From Phycisphaera sp. (lineage in GTDB: Bacteria > Planctomycetota > Phycisphaerae > Phycisphaerales > Phycisphaeraceae), in NCBI GenBank assembly GCA_028285385.1, contig JANQPR010000124.1:1-40124 (forward strand): a DNA stretch of 40,124 nt, in the 5' to 3' direction. Numbering within the stretch: the first letter of the stretch is position 1; each line of letters begins with the position of its first letter. Under the pieces are notes generated by a model. The model did no database searches and was not told the DNA's origin. It worked only from the letters and a program-made list of their open reading frames with translations. Positions 18,055 to 25,636 of the stretch are shown piece by piece. The position numbers and the translations under genes were made by a program.

Positions 18055-18599
18055 CAGGTGGGCTCAACGAGTTCGTCGGGGTCGGGCCAGCTCGCGGCGC
18101 GGACGCCGGTGAGGGTGGCGAGGGTCTTGCCACCGACGGAGACGGAGACGGTGATGACTTTCACCGGTGTGCGGGTGGCGGAGGTCGTTTTTGGGCTGTC
18201 TAACTCGACCCAGGCGACGCTGGCGGTACGAGTGAAGCGGCTCAGGCCGGGCCGCGTATTACCCGCGGCGTCAACGGGGGGGTTGGCAGACCACCCGTCG
18301 TAGTCGTCGAAGTCGTTCCAGGTGTTTCGTGGGCCCCCAGCTTCGCTGCTGGTTGGGCCGAGTGCGTTCGGCGTGATCGAGCTCTCGTACGGCAGCAGCA
18401 GCGCCTCGGCGAGCAGCTCCTCGCAGAGCTGCATCGCGGTCTGGCGGTCGGCGAAGGCGGCCTGCGTGACCTGCGAGCTGCCGACGAGGTTGAGCGCGAC
18501 GAGGTAGACCCCGCCGACGAGGACGACGGCGATCGTGACCTCGACGAGCGAGAAGCCGCGGCGGCGGGCCGGACGGGTTGGGCGGGCGCGTCGGGCCAT
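18051..18599 (-). CDS. GspI/PilV-like pseudopilin of set A
   Basis: The 182-residue protein has the leader RRG|FSLVEVTIAVVLVGGVYL, with glycine at -1 and glutamate at +5. The helix continues with QTAMQLCEELLAEALLLP, the pattern of GspI/PilV pseudopilins, where the A-x-x-L-A-E-x-L segment is typical. The C-terminal part is a small beta-rich domain ending SWPDPDELVEPTW. Its ATG at 18599 overlaps the stop of the preceding gene as TGATG, and its own stop overlaps the next start as GTGA, so it sits firmly inside the set A operon. Confidence 0.85.
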   Translation of the reverse strand: MARRARPTRPARRRGFSLVEVTIAVVLVGGVYLVALNLVGSSQVTQAAFADRQTAMQLCEELLAEALLLPYESSITPNALGPTSSEAGGPRNTWNDFDDYDGWSANPPVDAAGNTRPGLSRFTRTASVAWVELDSPKTTSATRTPVKVITVSVSVGGKTLATLTGVRAASWPDPDELVEPTW

Positions 18600-20431
18600 C
18601 AGTTAAAGAGGCTCCCCCACCAGCTGCTACTGCTGCTGGTGCTCGAGCTGGTGCTGCTGCTGGAAGTGCCCGAGCTGTCGGCGGACGACGTGCCGGCGGT
18701 GTTGCCCAGGCCGAGGCCGCCGTCGTCGTCGTCGAGGTCGATGCTCGCGCCGGCGGTGGCGCCGTTGATGGTGGCGTCGGCCTCGACTGCGGTGGTGCCG
18801 GCGACGGCGACGGCGACGTGGTCGCACTGCACGCCGGCGTTGGCGGAGTCGGCGAAGAACCCCAGGCTGGGCGAGCCGTTGTCGGCGGTCGTGCCGTAGA
18901 CGAACGCGCCCACGCGGAGCTGGTTGATCTCGACGCCGGCTCGGTCGTTGTCGGGGTCGAGCAGAAGCCGGAGGTGGACCCAGGCGTCGGTGTCGTCGGT
19001 GGTGGCGGTAAACCAGGTGGTGAGTGTGCCGCCGTCGTCGAGGCCCTGCACGGTGAGCACCTGCTCTCCGCCGTCGAGTTCGAGCTCGGCGGTGATGACG
19101 GTCTGCAGCCCGTCGCCGCGGTCGCACCGCCAGCGGACGCCGGCCCCGGCGCCGTCGTCGGTGATGTCGCGCAGCCGGACGTTAAGCACGGTCGGCGTGT
19201 CGAAGGCGGTGTCGTCGGGCTCGAGCTGGTGTCCGGCCTGGATGGCCCAGTGCCCGTTCATCATGCGGCTGTCGTTGAACGAGCCGGACCAGTCGGCGAC
19301 GCCGTTGGCGTCGAGGTCGAGCCGCGTCGGGTCGCTGCCGAAGTCGGTGACCCAGAGGTCGTCCACGGCGACGGGCGCGTTGGGCAGGGCGACCATCGTG
19401 TCGAGGGTGCGCGACGGGTTGCGGGTCAGGGCCAGCGACAGGTCGACGCACTTGACGCGTTGCCGGGTGTAGGACCAGCCGTCGCCGGGCGCGGTGTAGA
19501 TGCCGTAGACGTAGTGCTTCAGTTCTTCGTCGTCGGCGTAGGCGGTCCACGCTGCGCCTTCGTCGCCACTTTCGTACATGTTGGTCGGGGCGCTGTTGCC
19601 TTTGTCGTACTCCCACTTCCCGGCGTCGCCGCCGCCGTAGTTGGCGAGGTTGATGAAGGCGTCTTCGCTCGCGTCGAACGTCGGCGAGCCGTCGAAGCTG
19701 AAGTCGTACCAGTCCCAAGCGGTGAGGTCGGATTCGGGACGGTCCATCGAATCGAAGACGGTGTTGCCGGGGGCGTCGCTGTCCCAGTCGCGGAGTTCGA
19801 CGGTGATCGTTGACCCGGAGCCGCCTTGCTTGTCTCCGTAGAACGTGGCGCGGGTGATGCGCCAGCCGGTGGCGTCGGCGGGGAGGTTGGGATCGACACG
19901 CGTGCCGAACCACGCGCTGCTCTTGAGCTTTTCGCTCCCAGTGCCGGTACCGCCGTCCTGGCTGGACAGCAGTTCTTCCGCCGACTCCACGGGCGTGCCG
20001 GGGAAGACGGCGCTGCGGTCGACGGCGGCGTAGCCGAGGGTGAGGGTTTCGACTTCCTTGATCACGATGACGGGGGCGCCGCCGTTGCGTTGGCGGGTGA
20101 GGGGGTCGGCGGCGCTGCCGGCCCAGGCCCAGCGGATGACTTCGGGGGCGCCGTCGCCGTCCTGGTCGGGCAGGACCGCGGTGACGGCGTTGGGGTCGCG
20201 CTCGGTGAGGTGGATCGCCTGCTGGAGGTCGTCGCGGAACTGCTGCATGACCTGCGCGGCGGAGACGATGGAGCCGGCGTCGGTGTCGTCGGTGGGCAGG
20301 GCCTTGGTCGCGAGCACGATGGCCGAGCTCATGGTGGCGACAAGCACGCCGATGACGACGAGGCTGATCACGACCTCGAGGAGGGTGAACGCGGCGGGGC
20401 GGCGGCGCTGTCGGCGGTGCGTGGGGGTCAT
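18599..20431 (-). CDS. GspJ/PilW-like pseudopilin with LamG-like domain and Ser-rich tail
   Basis: The 610-residue protein has the leader RRPAA|FTLLEVVISLVVIGVLVATM, with alanine at -1 and glutamate at +5. The early part (VMQQFRDDLQQAI, VIRWAW) fits GspJ/PilW. From about residue 370 to 560 the pattern DDLWVTDFGSD, DTPTVLNVRLRDI and WVHLRLLLDPDNDRAGVEI suggests a concanavalin/LamG-type jelly roll, which often binds glycans. The last 40 residues are almost only Ser, Thr and Asp and end in SSSSWWGSLFN, an unusual tail. It overlaps its neighbours at both ends: ATGA with the GspH-like gene and TGATG with the GspI-like gene. Pseudopilin identity is firm; the domain names are motif-level guesses. 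Confidence 0.78.
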   Translation of the reverse strand: MTPTHRRQRRRPAAFTLLEVVISLVVIGVLVATMSSAIVLATKALPTDDTDAGSIVSAAQVMQQFRDDLQQAIHLTERDPNAVTAVLPDQDGDGAPEVIRWAWAGSAADPLTRQRNGGAPVIVIKEVETLTLGYAAVDRSAVFPGTPVESAEELLSSQDGGTGTGSEKLKSSAWFGTRVDPNLPADATGWRITRATFYGDKQGGSGSTITVELRDWDSDAPGNTVFDSMDRPESDLTAWDWYDFSFDGSPTFDASEDAFINLANYGGGDAGKWEYDKGNSAPTNMYESGDEGAAWTAYADDEELKHYVYGIYTAPGDGWSYTRQRVKCVDLSLALTRNPSRTLDTMVALPNAPVAVDDLWVTDFGSDPTRLDLDANGVADWSGSFNDSRMMNGHWAIQAGHQLEPDDTAFDTPTVLNVRLRDITDDGAGAGVRWRCDRGDGLQTVITAELELDGGEQVLTVQGLDDGGTLTTWFTATTDDTDAWVHLRLLLDPDNDRAGVEINQLRVGAFVYGTTADNGSPSLGFFADSANAGVQCDHVAVAVAGTTAVEADATINGATAGASIDLDDDDGGLGLGNTAGTSSADSSGTSSSSTSSSTSSSSSWWGSLFN

Positions 20432-20907
20432 GGGAGCGCGGCCTCCCCGGTCGAAGGGTCGACCGTGATGGTGCGGGTGTTGTTGCCGGCGGCGAGGACG
20501 ATGGTGCCGCCCGAGATGGGCGTGCCGTACCCGGTGTAGGTGAGCGTGGGGTTGCCGGCGAAATCGGCGGAGACGAGGTCGGCGGTGTAGGGGGTGTCGG
20601 CGAAGTCGGTGAGGTAGTCGGCGTCGCGGTTGTCGTTGCCGGCGACGCCGGTGATGATCATCGTCTCGGCGGCGGGGTCGAAGGTGGCGGTGATGGCCTT
20701 GCTGCGGGTCTTGGCGCGGCTCTGGGCGAAGGCGAGGTCGGCGATGACGCGCTGGGCGGCGGCGTCGACGCGGTACCGGGCCTGGGCGTCGGCGTAACGG
20801 GGCACGGCGATGGCGGCGATGAGCCCGACGATGACCATGGTCAGCGCGAGCTCCACGAGGGAGAACGCGGCGCGGCGGCGGTCGGACTCGGGGAGCGCTG
20901 CGGGCAT
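20428..20907 (-). CDS. GspH-like pseudopilin of set A
   Basis: The 159-residue protein has the leader RRAA|FSLVELALTMVIVGLIAAI, with alanine at -1 and glutamate at +5. AAQRVIADLAFAQSRAKTRSKAITATFD follows, which is the characteristic GspH helix-to-strand transition. The length fits GspH. I choose the ATG at 20907 because it gives a normal leader of about 15 residues; the frame is open to 21159 but the added part is low-complexity shadow. Its stop overlaps the next start as ATGA. It follows gspG after 151 bases that contain no recognised gene. Confidence 0.88.
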   Translation of the reverse strand: MPAALPESDRRRAAFSLVELALTMVIVGLIAAIAVPRYADAQARYRVDAAAQRVIADLAFAQSRAKTRSKAITATFDPAAETMIITGVAGNDNRDADYLTDFADTPYTADLVSADFAGNPTLTYTGYGTPISGGTIVLAAGNNTRTITVDPSTGEAALP

Positions 20908-21058
20908 CACGCGGGGCGGGTCGGTGAGCGACGGGTGGCGGCGTGAAACGAAAACGGCGACTCGGCCGGGTAGGGCCGCGTCGCCGTGGGCCGAGCGTGG
21001 TGGCGCGGCCGGTGGGGCGGCGTGGCGGTCACGCACGCCGGGGCGTTGGAACGCCGGG

Positions 21059-21535
21059 TTACCAGGTGATGTAGTCGGTCTCGTTGGCCCAGATCTCGCC
21101 GGTCGTGGCCTTGTAGAGCCAGCCGTTGGTGGCGGTGCCGCTCTCGGCCGCGGGGGCACCGGCGGTCGTGTAGTCCTCGATGCCGGTGGCGCCGGCGTAG
21201 GTGCCGCCCTTGAGCGCGGGGATCTGGCGGAGGTACGGGCCGTACACGAAGGCGCCGGTCTTGGTCGCGCTGGTGCCGCCGGCGGCGTTGGTGTAGGTCG
21301 TGAGCTGGGCGACGAAGGTCCCGGCGGCCGGGTACGTGCCGTTGTGCTCGGCGGCGTACATCTCGATCGCGTTGCGCAGCACGGCCAGGTCGCCCCGGAC
21401 CGCGGATTCGGTGGCGCCGGCGGCCCCGCGACTGAACCGCGGGATCGCGATCGCCGCGAGCAGGCCGATGATCACCACGACGATGACCAGTTCGACCAGA
21501 CTGAAACCCGACGGACGGTTCTTGAAACGGTGCAT
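21059..21535 (-). CDS. gspG: Major pseudopilin GspG of set A
   Basis: The 158-residue protein is the probable main subunit of the set A pseudopilus. The leader is RPSG|FSLVELVIVVVIIGLLAAIAIPRF, with glycine at -1 and glutamate at +5. SAVRGDLAVLRNAIEMYAAEHNG follows, the typical GspG helix, and the C-terminal GWLYKATTGEIWAN matches the end of GspG-like proteins. The length is normal. GGAGG lies five bases before the ATG at 21535, the best ribosome binding site in set A and consistent with high expression of a major subunit. A 125-base gap separates it from the PilP-like gene upstream. Confidence 0.93.
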   Translation of the reverse strand: MHRFKNRPSGFSLVELVIVVVIIGLLAAIAIPRFSRGAAGATESAVRGDLAVLRNAIEMYAAEHNGTYPAAGTFVAQLTTYTNAAGGTSATKTGAFVYGPYLRQIPALKGGTYAGATGIEDYTTAGAPAAESGTATNGWLYKATTGEIWANETDYITW

Positions 21536-21540
21536 GCGTG

Positions 21541-21545
21541 CCTCC
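21541..21545 (-). promoter_or_regulatory. Ribosome binding site of gspG
   Basis: On the minus strand GGAGG stands five bases before the gspG ATG. It is stronger than those of most neighbours, which rely on overlapping stops and starts. Confidence 0.75.
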
Positions 21546-21599
21546 GACCCCCGAGGAGTGGGTGGTGTAATCGTTCGTGCTAGTGGATCGACCTAATTC

Positions 21600-21622
21600 A
21601 ACCCGGCCTTTACCGCCGGGAA
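21600..21622 (-). terminator. Hairpin between PilP-like gene and gspG
   Basis: On the minus strand CCCGGC and GCCGGG form a six-base-pair stem around a seven-base loop, followed by TTGAATT. It could be a partial terminator or an RNA-processing hairpin that sets gspG expression apart from the upstream genes. The T run is weak. Confidence 0.35.
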
Positions 21623-21660
21623 TCGTCCTTGGGCGGCCTTCCTGCGGGTTCGCGTCCCAG

Positions 21661-22203
21661 TTATCCGGACTTCAACGAGACCCGGAACCGCTGGCCGTGC
21701 CCGTCCCAGACCACGAATCGGTCGCCGATGTGTTCGAGCTTGACCCCTTCGACCGCGTCGCCGGCTTTCATCAGCTTCCCGGCCACGATGGCGAAGCGGG
21801 TGTCGCCCTTGGCGGTGACGGCGTCGAGCGGGTGCCGCTGGACGAACTCCCGCGGCTCAAAGGCCAGCGGGACGGCCGCCGAACCCTGCGCTGATTCCGA
21901 TAACCACAGGTTCGACGGCGCAAACGGGTCGGGCACGGCGGCGTCACTGGTGCGCGTCTCCTGGTCCGCGTCGTCCAGCCGCTGGGCGATCGATCGGCCG
22001 GTGAAGGCGGGCGTCGGGTCGGCGACCACCGCGGCGAGATCGGGCGTCGGACCGGCTTGGTCGCCCACGGCCGCCGAGACCCCGGCCGACGCGCTCTGTG
22101 GGCCCGTGAACTCGCCGCCCATGAGCAGGCGGTCGCCCACGACCGCGGCGGCGGCGAGACCGGCGACCGCGATCAGCACTTTGCGTTCCCTGGTCAGTTC
22201 CAT
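21661..22203 (-). CDS. PilP/GspC-like inner-membrane connector
   Basis: The 180-residue protein has one N-terminal membrane anchor (KVLIAVAGLAAAAVVGDRLL, about residues 8-27), a proline- and alanine-rich linker with the element VPDPFAPSN, and a small C-terminal beta domain. That domain reads FAIVAGKLMKAGDAVEGVKLEHIGDRF in overlapping pieces, followed by VVWDGHGQRFRVSL, which is the homology-region pattern of GspC and PilP. In those families the domain links the inner-membrane platform to the secretin. I place the start at the ATG at 22203, just before the anchor, rather than at the upstream GTG at 22287. It follows pilO after 117 bases. The call rests on domain layout and gene order. Confidence 0.7.
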   Translation of the reverse strand: MELTRERKVLIAVAGLAAAAVVGDRLLMGGEFTGPQSASAGVSAAVGDQAGPTPDLAAVVADPTPAFTGRSIAQRLDDADQETRTSDAAVPDPFAPSNLWLSESAQGSAAVPLAFEPREFVQRHPLDAVTAKGDTRFAIVAGKLMKAGDAVEGVKLEHIGDRFVVWDGHGQRFRVSLKSG

Positions 22204-22320
22204 GGTGCCCGAACCGACGGATATAACTGCGCGGCCGTCAAGCCGAGTTCCCAAGAACCCACAGGGTGGGGTTTGCCCAGGCGTCACACCCGGTACGCCG
22301 AGCGGTTCGGCGGCGGCCCG

Positions 22321-22899
22321 TTAGGACGCGGCCGGTGCTTCGTCCGCGACCAGGGTGAACCAGACGATGTTGTAGACCGCGTCGGGCCGGTTGGCGCGCT
22401 GGGCGCCGCGCGGCTGCGTGAGGTCCAGGCCAACGACGCTCATGTCGGTGAAGCGTTCGTGCACCGCCACCAGGAAGGTACGGTGCTGGTCGAATGAGCC
22501 GGCGGCTTCGAGCCGAAGGCCCTTGAGGTCGTAGTGCTCGGCCGGCTGCGACCCGCCGGGCTGGAGTTGCATGACGTCCAGGCCCGCCTGCCGCGCGAGG
22601 TCGATCAGCGCGGCGATGCGGCGGTTGAGGTGTTCCGGATCGCCCAACGTGACCGGGTGTTCGTTGAGCCTGCCGCGTAGTGTGGTCAGCTTCTGATTCA
22701 GTCGGTCGAGCTGCTCTTGGAGGATGTCCGCCTGTTCGGCCTTGCCGCGGGCTTGTTCGGCGAGCCGGACGTCAGCGCTACGACTGGCCTGCACCGGCGC
22801 GATCCCGGCGTAGTACACCGTCGCGGTCAACGCCGTCGCCGCCACGGCGCAGCCGGCCCAAACCTTCCAGACGTTGGCTCGCGGGTTCGCCGGGTTCAT
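22321..22899 (-). CDS. pilO: PilO-like inner-membrane alignment protein
   Basis: The 192-residue protein has one N-terminal membrane segment (WAGCAVAATALTATVYYAGI), a coiled-coil stretch (AEQADILQEQLDRLNQKLTTLRGRL) and a ferredoxin-like C-terminal domain, the layout of PilO/GspM. LIDLARQAGLDVMQLQPG and LVAVHERFTDMSVVGLDL match the usual PilO core. Partners would be the PilN half of the upstream fusion and the PilP-like protein. The ATG at 22899 overlaps the upstream stop as ATGA, so coupling is expected and the upstream in-frame extension can be ignored. Confidence 0.87.
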   Translation of the reverse strand: MNPANPRANVWKVWAGCAVAATALTATVYYAGIAPVQASRSADVRLAEQARGKAEQADILQEQLDRLNQKLTTLRGRLNEHPVTLGDPEHLNRRIAALIDLARQAGLDVMQLQPGGSQPAEHYDLKGLRLEAAGSFDQHRTFLVAVHERFTDMSVVGLDLTQPRGAQRANRPDAVYNIVWFTLVADEAPAAS

Positions 22900-24479
22900 G
22901 GCGCCGCCTCCTGCACCCCGTTGCCGATCTCGGCGCGGACGGTGAAACGGGTCATGGCGTTTGCGCCGCGCGCCGCGCGCTGCGAGTCGGCGATCTCGAC
23001 CCGCTCGAACAGGCCGAGCTGTTCCAGACTCAGCACGAACGCCGACACCTGCCACGGATCACGGGTCGTGCCCGACAGCTGGACGCGGGCGGCGGCGTCG
23101 ATGGTCGGCCCGGTCGTTTCGACCCGTACGCCGTCGAGCACGACGTCGCCGCCGGACGCGCGGGCCACGAGGTCCAGCAGCGTGCTCCAGTTCGGGCGTT
23201 CGGACAGGACCCGGCTGGCCTCGAGTTGGCGCGTGCCCTCGCGGAGGTCGCGCTGCGCGTCGGCGACGGCGACGGATAGTTTCTCGACCCGTGCCGTCTC
23301 GATCGCCATGCGGTCGCCCGCGGCCATCGTCTGACGTGGCGCGCTCAGCGACAGGTAGCCCACCGCCCCGAGCAGCAACAGGCCGGAGTACCCCGCCGCC
23401 ACCAGCACGCCGCCGCGCGATTGGCGTTGACCGGCCCGGCGGTCCAGCTCGGTCTGGGGCAGCAGGTTGATCCCGCCGTCCCGTTCGGCGAGCGCCAGAC
23501 CCGTGGCCACGGTGTAGGCGCGGTCCTGTGTCTCGCCGCCGGCGTCGGGACGCCGGGTCGAAGCCGTGGCCAGTGACAGCTCTTGCGCGACGGCTTCTTC
23601 GAGCCCGTCGATCGATGCGCCCTCGCCGATCACCGCGAGGCGTTCGATCACCTGCGGCGCATAGAGCCGGGCCGCGTAGTCCAGCGCCGGGTCGGCTTCC
23701 TGCGCGACCGCGCGGGCGAGGCGGGCAATGGCCGTGTCCCGCGTCGCGCGGTGTCGGTGTGTCGCGTCGTCGCCTTGGTGCAAGACGAACGCCGCAAGGT
23801 GGTGGTCTAGGCCCTGGTCGGCGAGGAAGGCGTGGGCGGCGCCCAGCCCCGCGTCGATCAGGGACCGCTGGTACACCACGACGCCCCGGCGAACCAGGAT
23901 GAGTTCCGACTCGGTGCGACCGATGTCCAGCACTGCGGTGAGGTGGTCGCCTGCGGAGGCACGATCCGTGTCGACGCACCTCGCCGCCGCCGAAGACCGG
24001 CTGTCTAATGCCTCGAGCCTCAGACCCGCTCGGTTGAACCATAACAGCCACCGCTCCGCGTCGTCGTGGCGGCAGCCGTTCACGACCACGGCCGCCTGAC
24101 GCGACTCGGCCGGCATGTCCGGCTCCCAAGCCGCGAGCTCGTACGTGCCCGGCTCCAGCCCGTTGCCCCGCTCGATCTCCAGCGCCGCGTTGAGCAACGC
24201 CTCGTGGTCGTCCGGCTTGACCTCGACCAGGCCGCGGATCAGTTCGGCGTTTGGCAGCGCGGCGGCCACGCGGTCTCCCTTGAACCGTCGGCGTTTCAAC
24301 ACCTCGGCCAGAAGCGTCACGTCCTCCGCGGCGAGCGGCGCAGACGCCTCCTCACGTGGGACCGTTACGGCGTCGCACAGCGCCCATCCGCTTCCGCGGT
24401 GCTGGTACTGGACCGCGCGCAGCGCGTCGGCCTCTAGCGACACGCCGATCGGGCTCAGCTTGTGGTTCGGCGTCAGCAT
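22896..24479 (-). CDS. Fused PilM-PilN protein
   Basis: This 527-residue protein joins two components that are normally separate. Residues 1 to about 330 are PilM-like, with an actin/FtsA fold: PIGVSLEADALRAVQY at the N-terminus, LDIGRTES at 184-191 as a phosphate-2 loop and VIGEGASIDGL at 283-293 as the adenosine loop. PilN begins at GGINLLP (INLLP at 337-341), the peptide that in separate PilN proteins docks into PilM. It is followed by a membrane helix at about 357-379, a coiled coil at about 385-425 and a PilO-like periplasmic domain. No stop or frameshift separates the halves. The ATG at 24479 overlaps the gspF stop as TGATG, and its stop overlaps pilO as ATGA. I infer an obligate 1:1 cytoplasm-to-periplasm link. 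Confidence 0.88.
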   Translation of the reverse strand: MLTPNHKLSPIGVSLEADALRAVQYQHRGSGWALCDAVTVPREEASAPLAAEDVTLLAEVLKRRRFKGDRVAAALPNAELIRGLVEVKPDDHEALLNAALEIERGNGLEPGTYELAAWEPDMPAESRQAAVVVNGCRHDDAERWLLWFNRAGLRLEALDSRSSAAARCVDTDRASAGDHLTAVLDIGRTESELILVRRGVVVYQRSLIDAGLGAAHAFLADQGLDHHLAAFVLHQGDDATHRHRATRDTAIARLARAVAQEADPALDYAARLYAPQVIERLAVIGEGASIDGLEEAVAQELSLATASTRRPDAGGETQDRAYTVATGLALAERDGGINLLPQTELDRRAGQRQSRGGVLVAAGYSGLLLLGAVGYLSLSAPRQTMAAGDRMAIETARVEKLSVAVADAQRDLREGTRQLEASRVLSERPNWSTLLDLVARASGGDVVLDGVRVETTGPTIDAAARVQLSGTTRDPWQVSAFVLSLEQLGLFERVEIADSQRAARGANAMTRFTVRAEIGNGVQEAAP

Positions 24480-25636
24480 CAGCCGCCGGCTCCTTCCCCC
24501 GCCATCGCGGTCAGGTCGAACAACGGCAGGAACAGACTCACCGCCAACAGCCCGACGAGCGCGCCGAGCACGATCAGGATCAACGGCTCGAGGATCTTGG
24601 TGAGCGAACGGACGATCACGTCGTTCTCCTCGTCCAAGAAGTCGGCGACCGTCGTCAGGGACGCGGCGATCCGCCCGCTGTTCTCGCCGCTGCGGAAAGC
24701 CTCGTAGACCGACGGTGCGATCAGGTCGGGGTCGTTGAACGCGTTGCTCACCGGCTCGCCCCGGCCGACGGCCGACTCGGCGTTGGTGATCAGCGTCGCG
24801 TAGTGGACGTTGCCGCAAGAGCCACGCACGAGCTCGAGGACGCTCAGCAGCGGGAGGTGGCTCTGCACCAGCGTGCCGATCAGACGAACCACCCGGGCCG
24901 TGATGAACGCGCGGGTCAGGTTCCCAATCACCGGCATCCGCAGGGCTAGCGTGTGCATCGCCCGTTGCCCGTTCGGCGTGCTGACCCACAGCCACGTGCC
25001 GACCCCGCCCGCCGCCAACAGGAACAGGATCACCCACCAGTACGACTTGAGGAACGCGCTGGCCGCGAGGGTCGCCTGCGTCGTCGGCGGGATCGGCACC
25101 GACAGCGACACGAACAGGTCGCCGAAGCGCGGCACCACCACCGTCAGGGTCAGGCACAAGACGATAAGGACGACGGAGAGCAGGATCGCCGGGTACAGCA
25201 GTGCGCCGACGACGCCGTTGCGCATCTGCAGGTCACGCTGCGTGAGCGTGACGATGCGGTCGAGCATCTCGGGCAGCTTGCCCGCGGTCTCGCCGGCCTC
25301 GAACAGCGACCGGGTCACGCGGTCGAAGAGGTGCGGGTGTTCGGCCATCGACTCGGCCAAGCCGCTGCCTTGTTCGACCTGCCTGCGGACGTCGGTGATC
25401 GCGGCCTGCCAGGTCTTGTCGGCGGTCTGACGTTCGAGGCTCTCGAGCGCGGCGACCACCGGCGTGCCCGAGCCGAGCAGCACGTGAAGCTGCCGCGTGA
25501 ACAGCAGGAGGTTTTTCTTGCGGTGCCAGCGTTGCGTGATCGGCAACGACGGGCCACGCTTGGCCTTGGTCGTCACGCGCTTGGCCGGCGCGGCGGTCGG
25601 TCGGGCGGTAGAGATGCGGGTCGGCGCGGAGGCCAT
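24479..25636 (-). CDS. gspF: Inner-membrane platform protein GspF/PilC of set A
   Basis: The 385-residue protein has two T2SSF domains and three membrane segments (around LLYPAILLSVVLIVLCLTLTVVV, SYWWVILFLLAAGGVGTWLW and LILIVLGALVGLLAVSLFLPLF). Conserved GspF elements are FTRQLHVLLGSGTPV, LFEAGETAGKLPEML and AFRSGENSGRIAASL. A basic, proline-rich N-terminal extension of about 40 residues replaces the usual first residues. It differs clearly from the set B copy and lacks the Gly/Lys linker. The ATG at 25636 overlaps the gspE stop as TGATG and is preceded by AGGAGG. The open frame further upstream is shadow. Confidence 0.94.
   Translation of the reverse strand: MASAPTRISTARPTAAPAKRVTTKAKRGPSLPITQRWHRKKNLLLFTRQLHVLLGSGTPVVAALESLERQTADKTWQAAITDVRRQVEQGSGLAESMAEHPHLFDRVTRSLFEAGETAGKLPEMLDRIVTLTQRDLQMRNGVVGALLYPAILLSVVLIVLCLTLTVVVPRFGDLFVSLSVPIPPTTQATLAASAFLKSYWWVILFLLAAGGVGTWLWVSTPNGQRAMHTLALRMPVIGNLTRAFITARVVRLIGTLVQSHLPLLSVLELVRGSCGNVHYATLITNAESAVGRGEPVSNAFNDPDLIAPSVYEAFRSGENSGRIAASLTTVADFLDEENDVIVRSLTKILEPLILIVLGALVGLLAVSLFLPLFDLTAMAGEGAGG

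Noticed and set aside
22204-22320. Hairpin between pilO and the PilP-like gene as a terminator
   Set aside because: A CCCAC/GTGGG stem exists but no T run follows on the minus strand, and the gene order suggests a single transcript.
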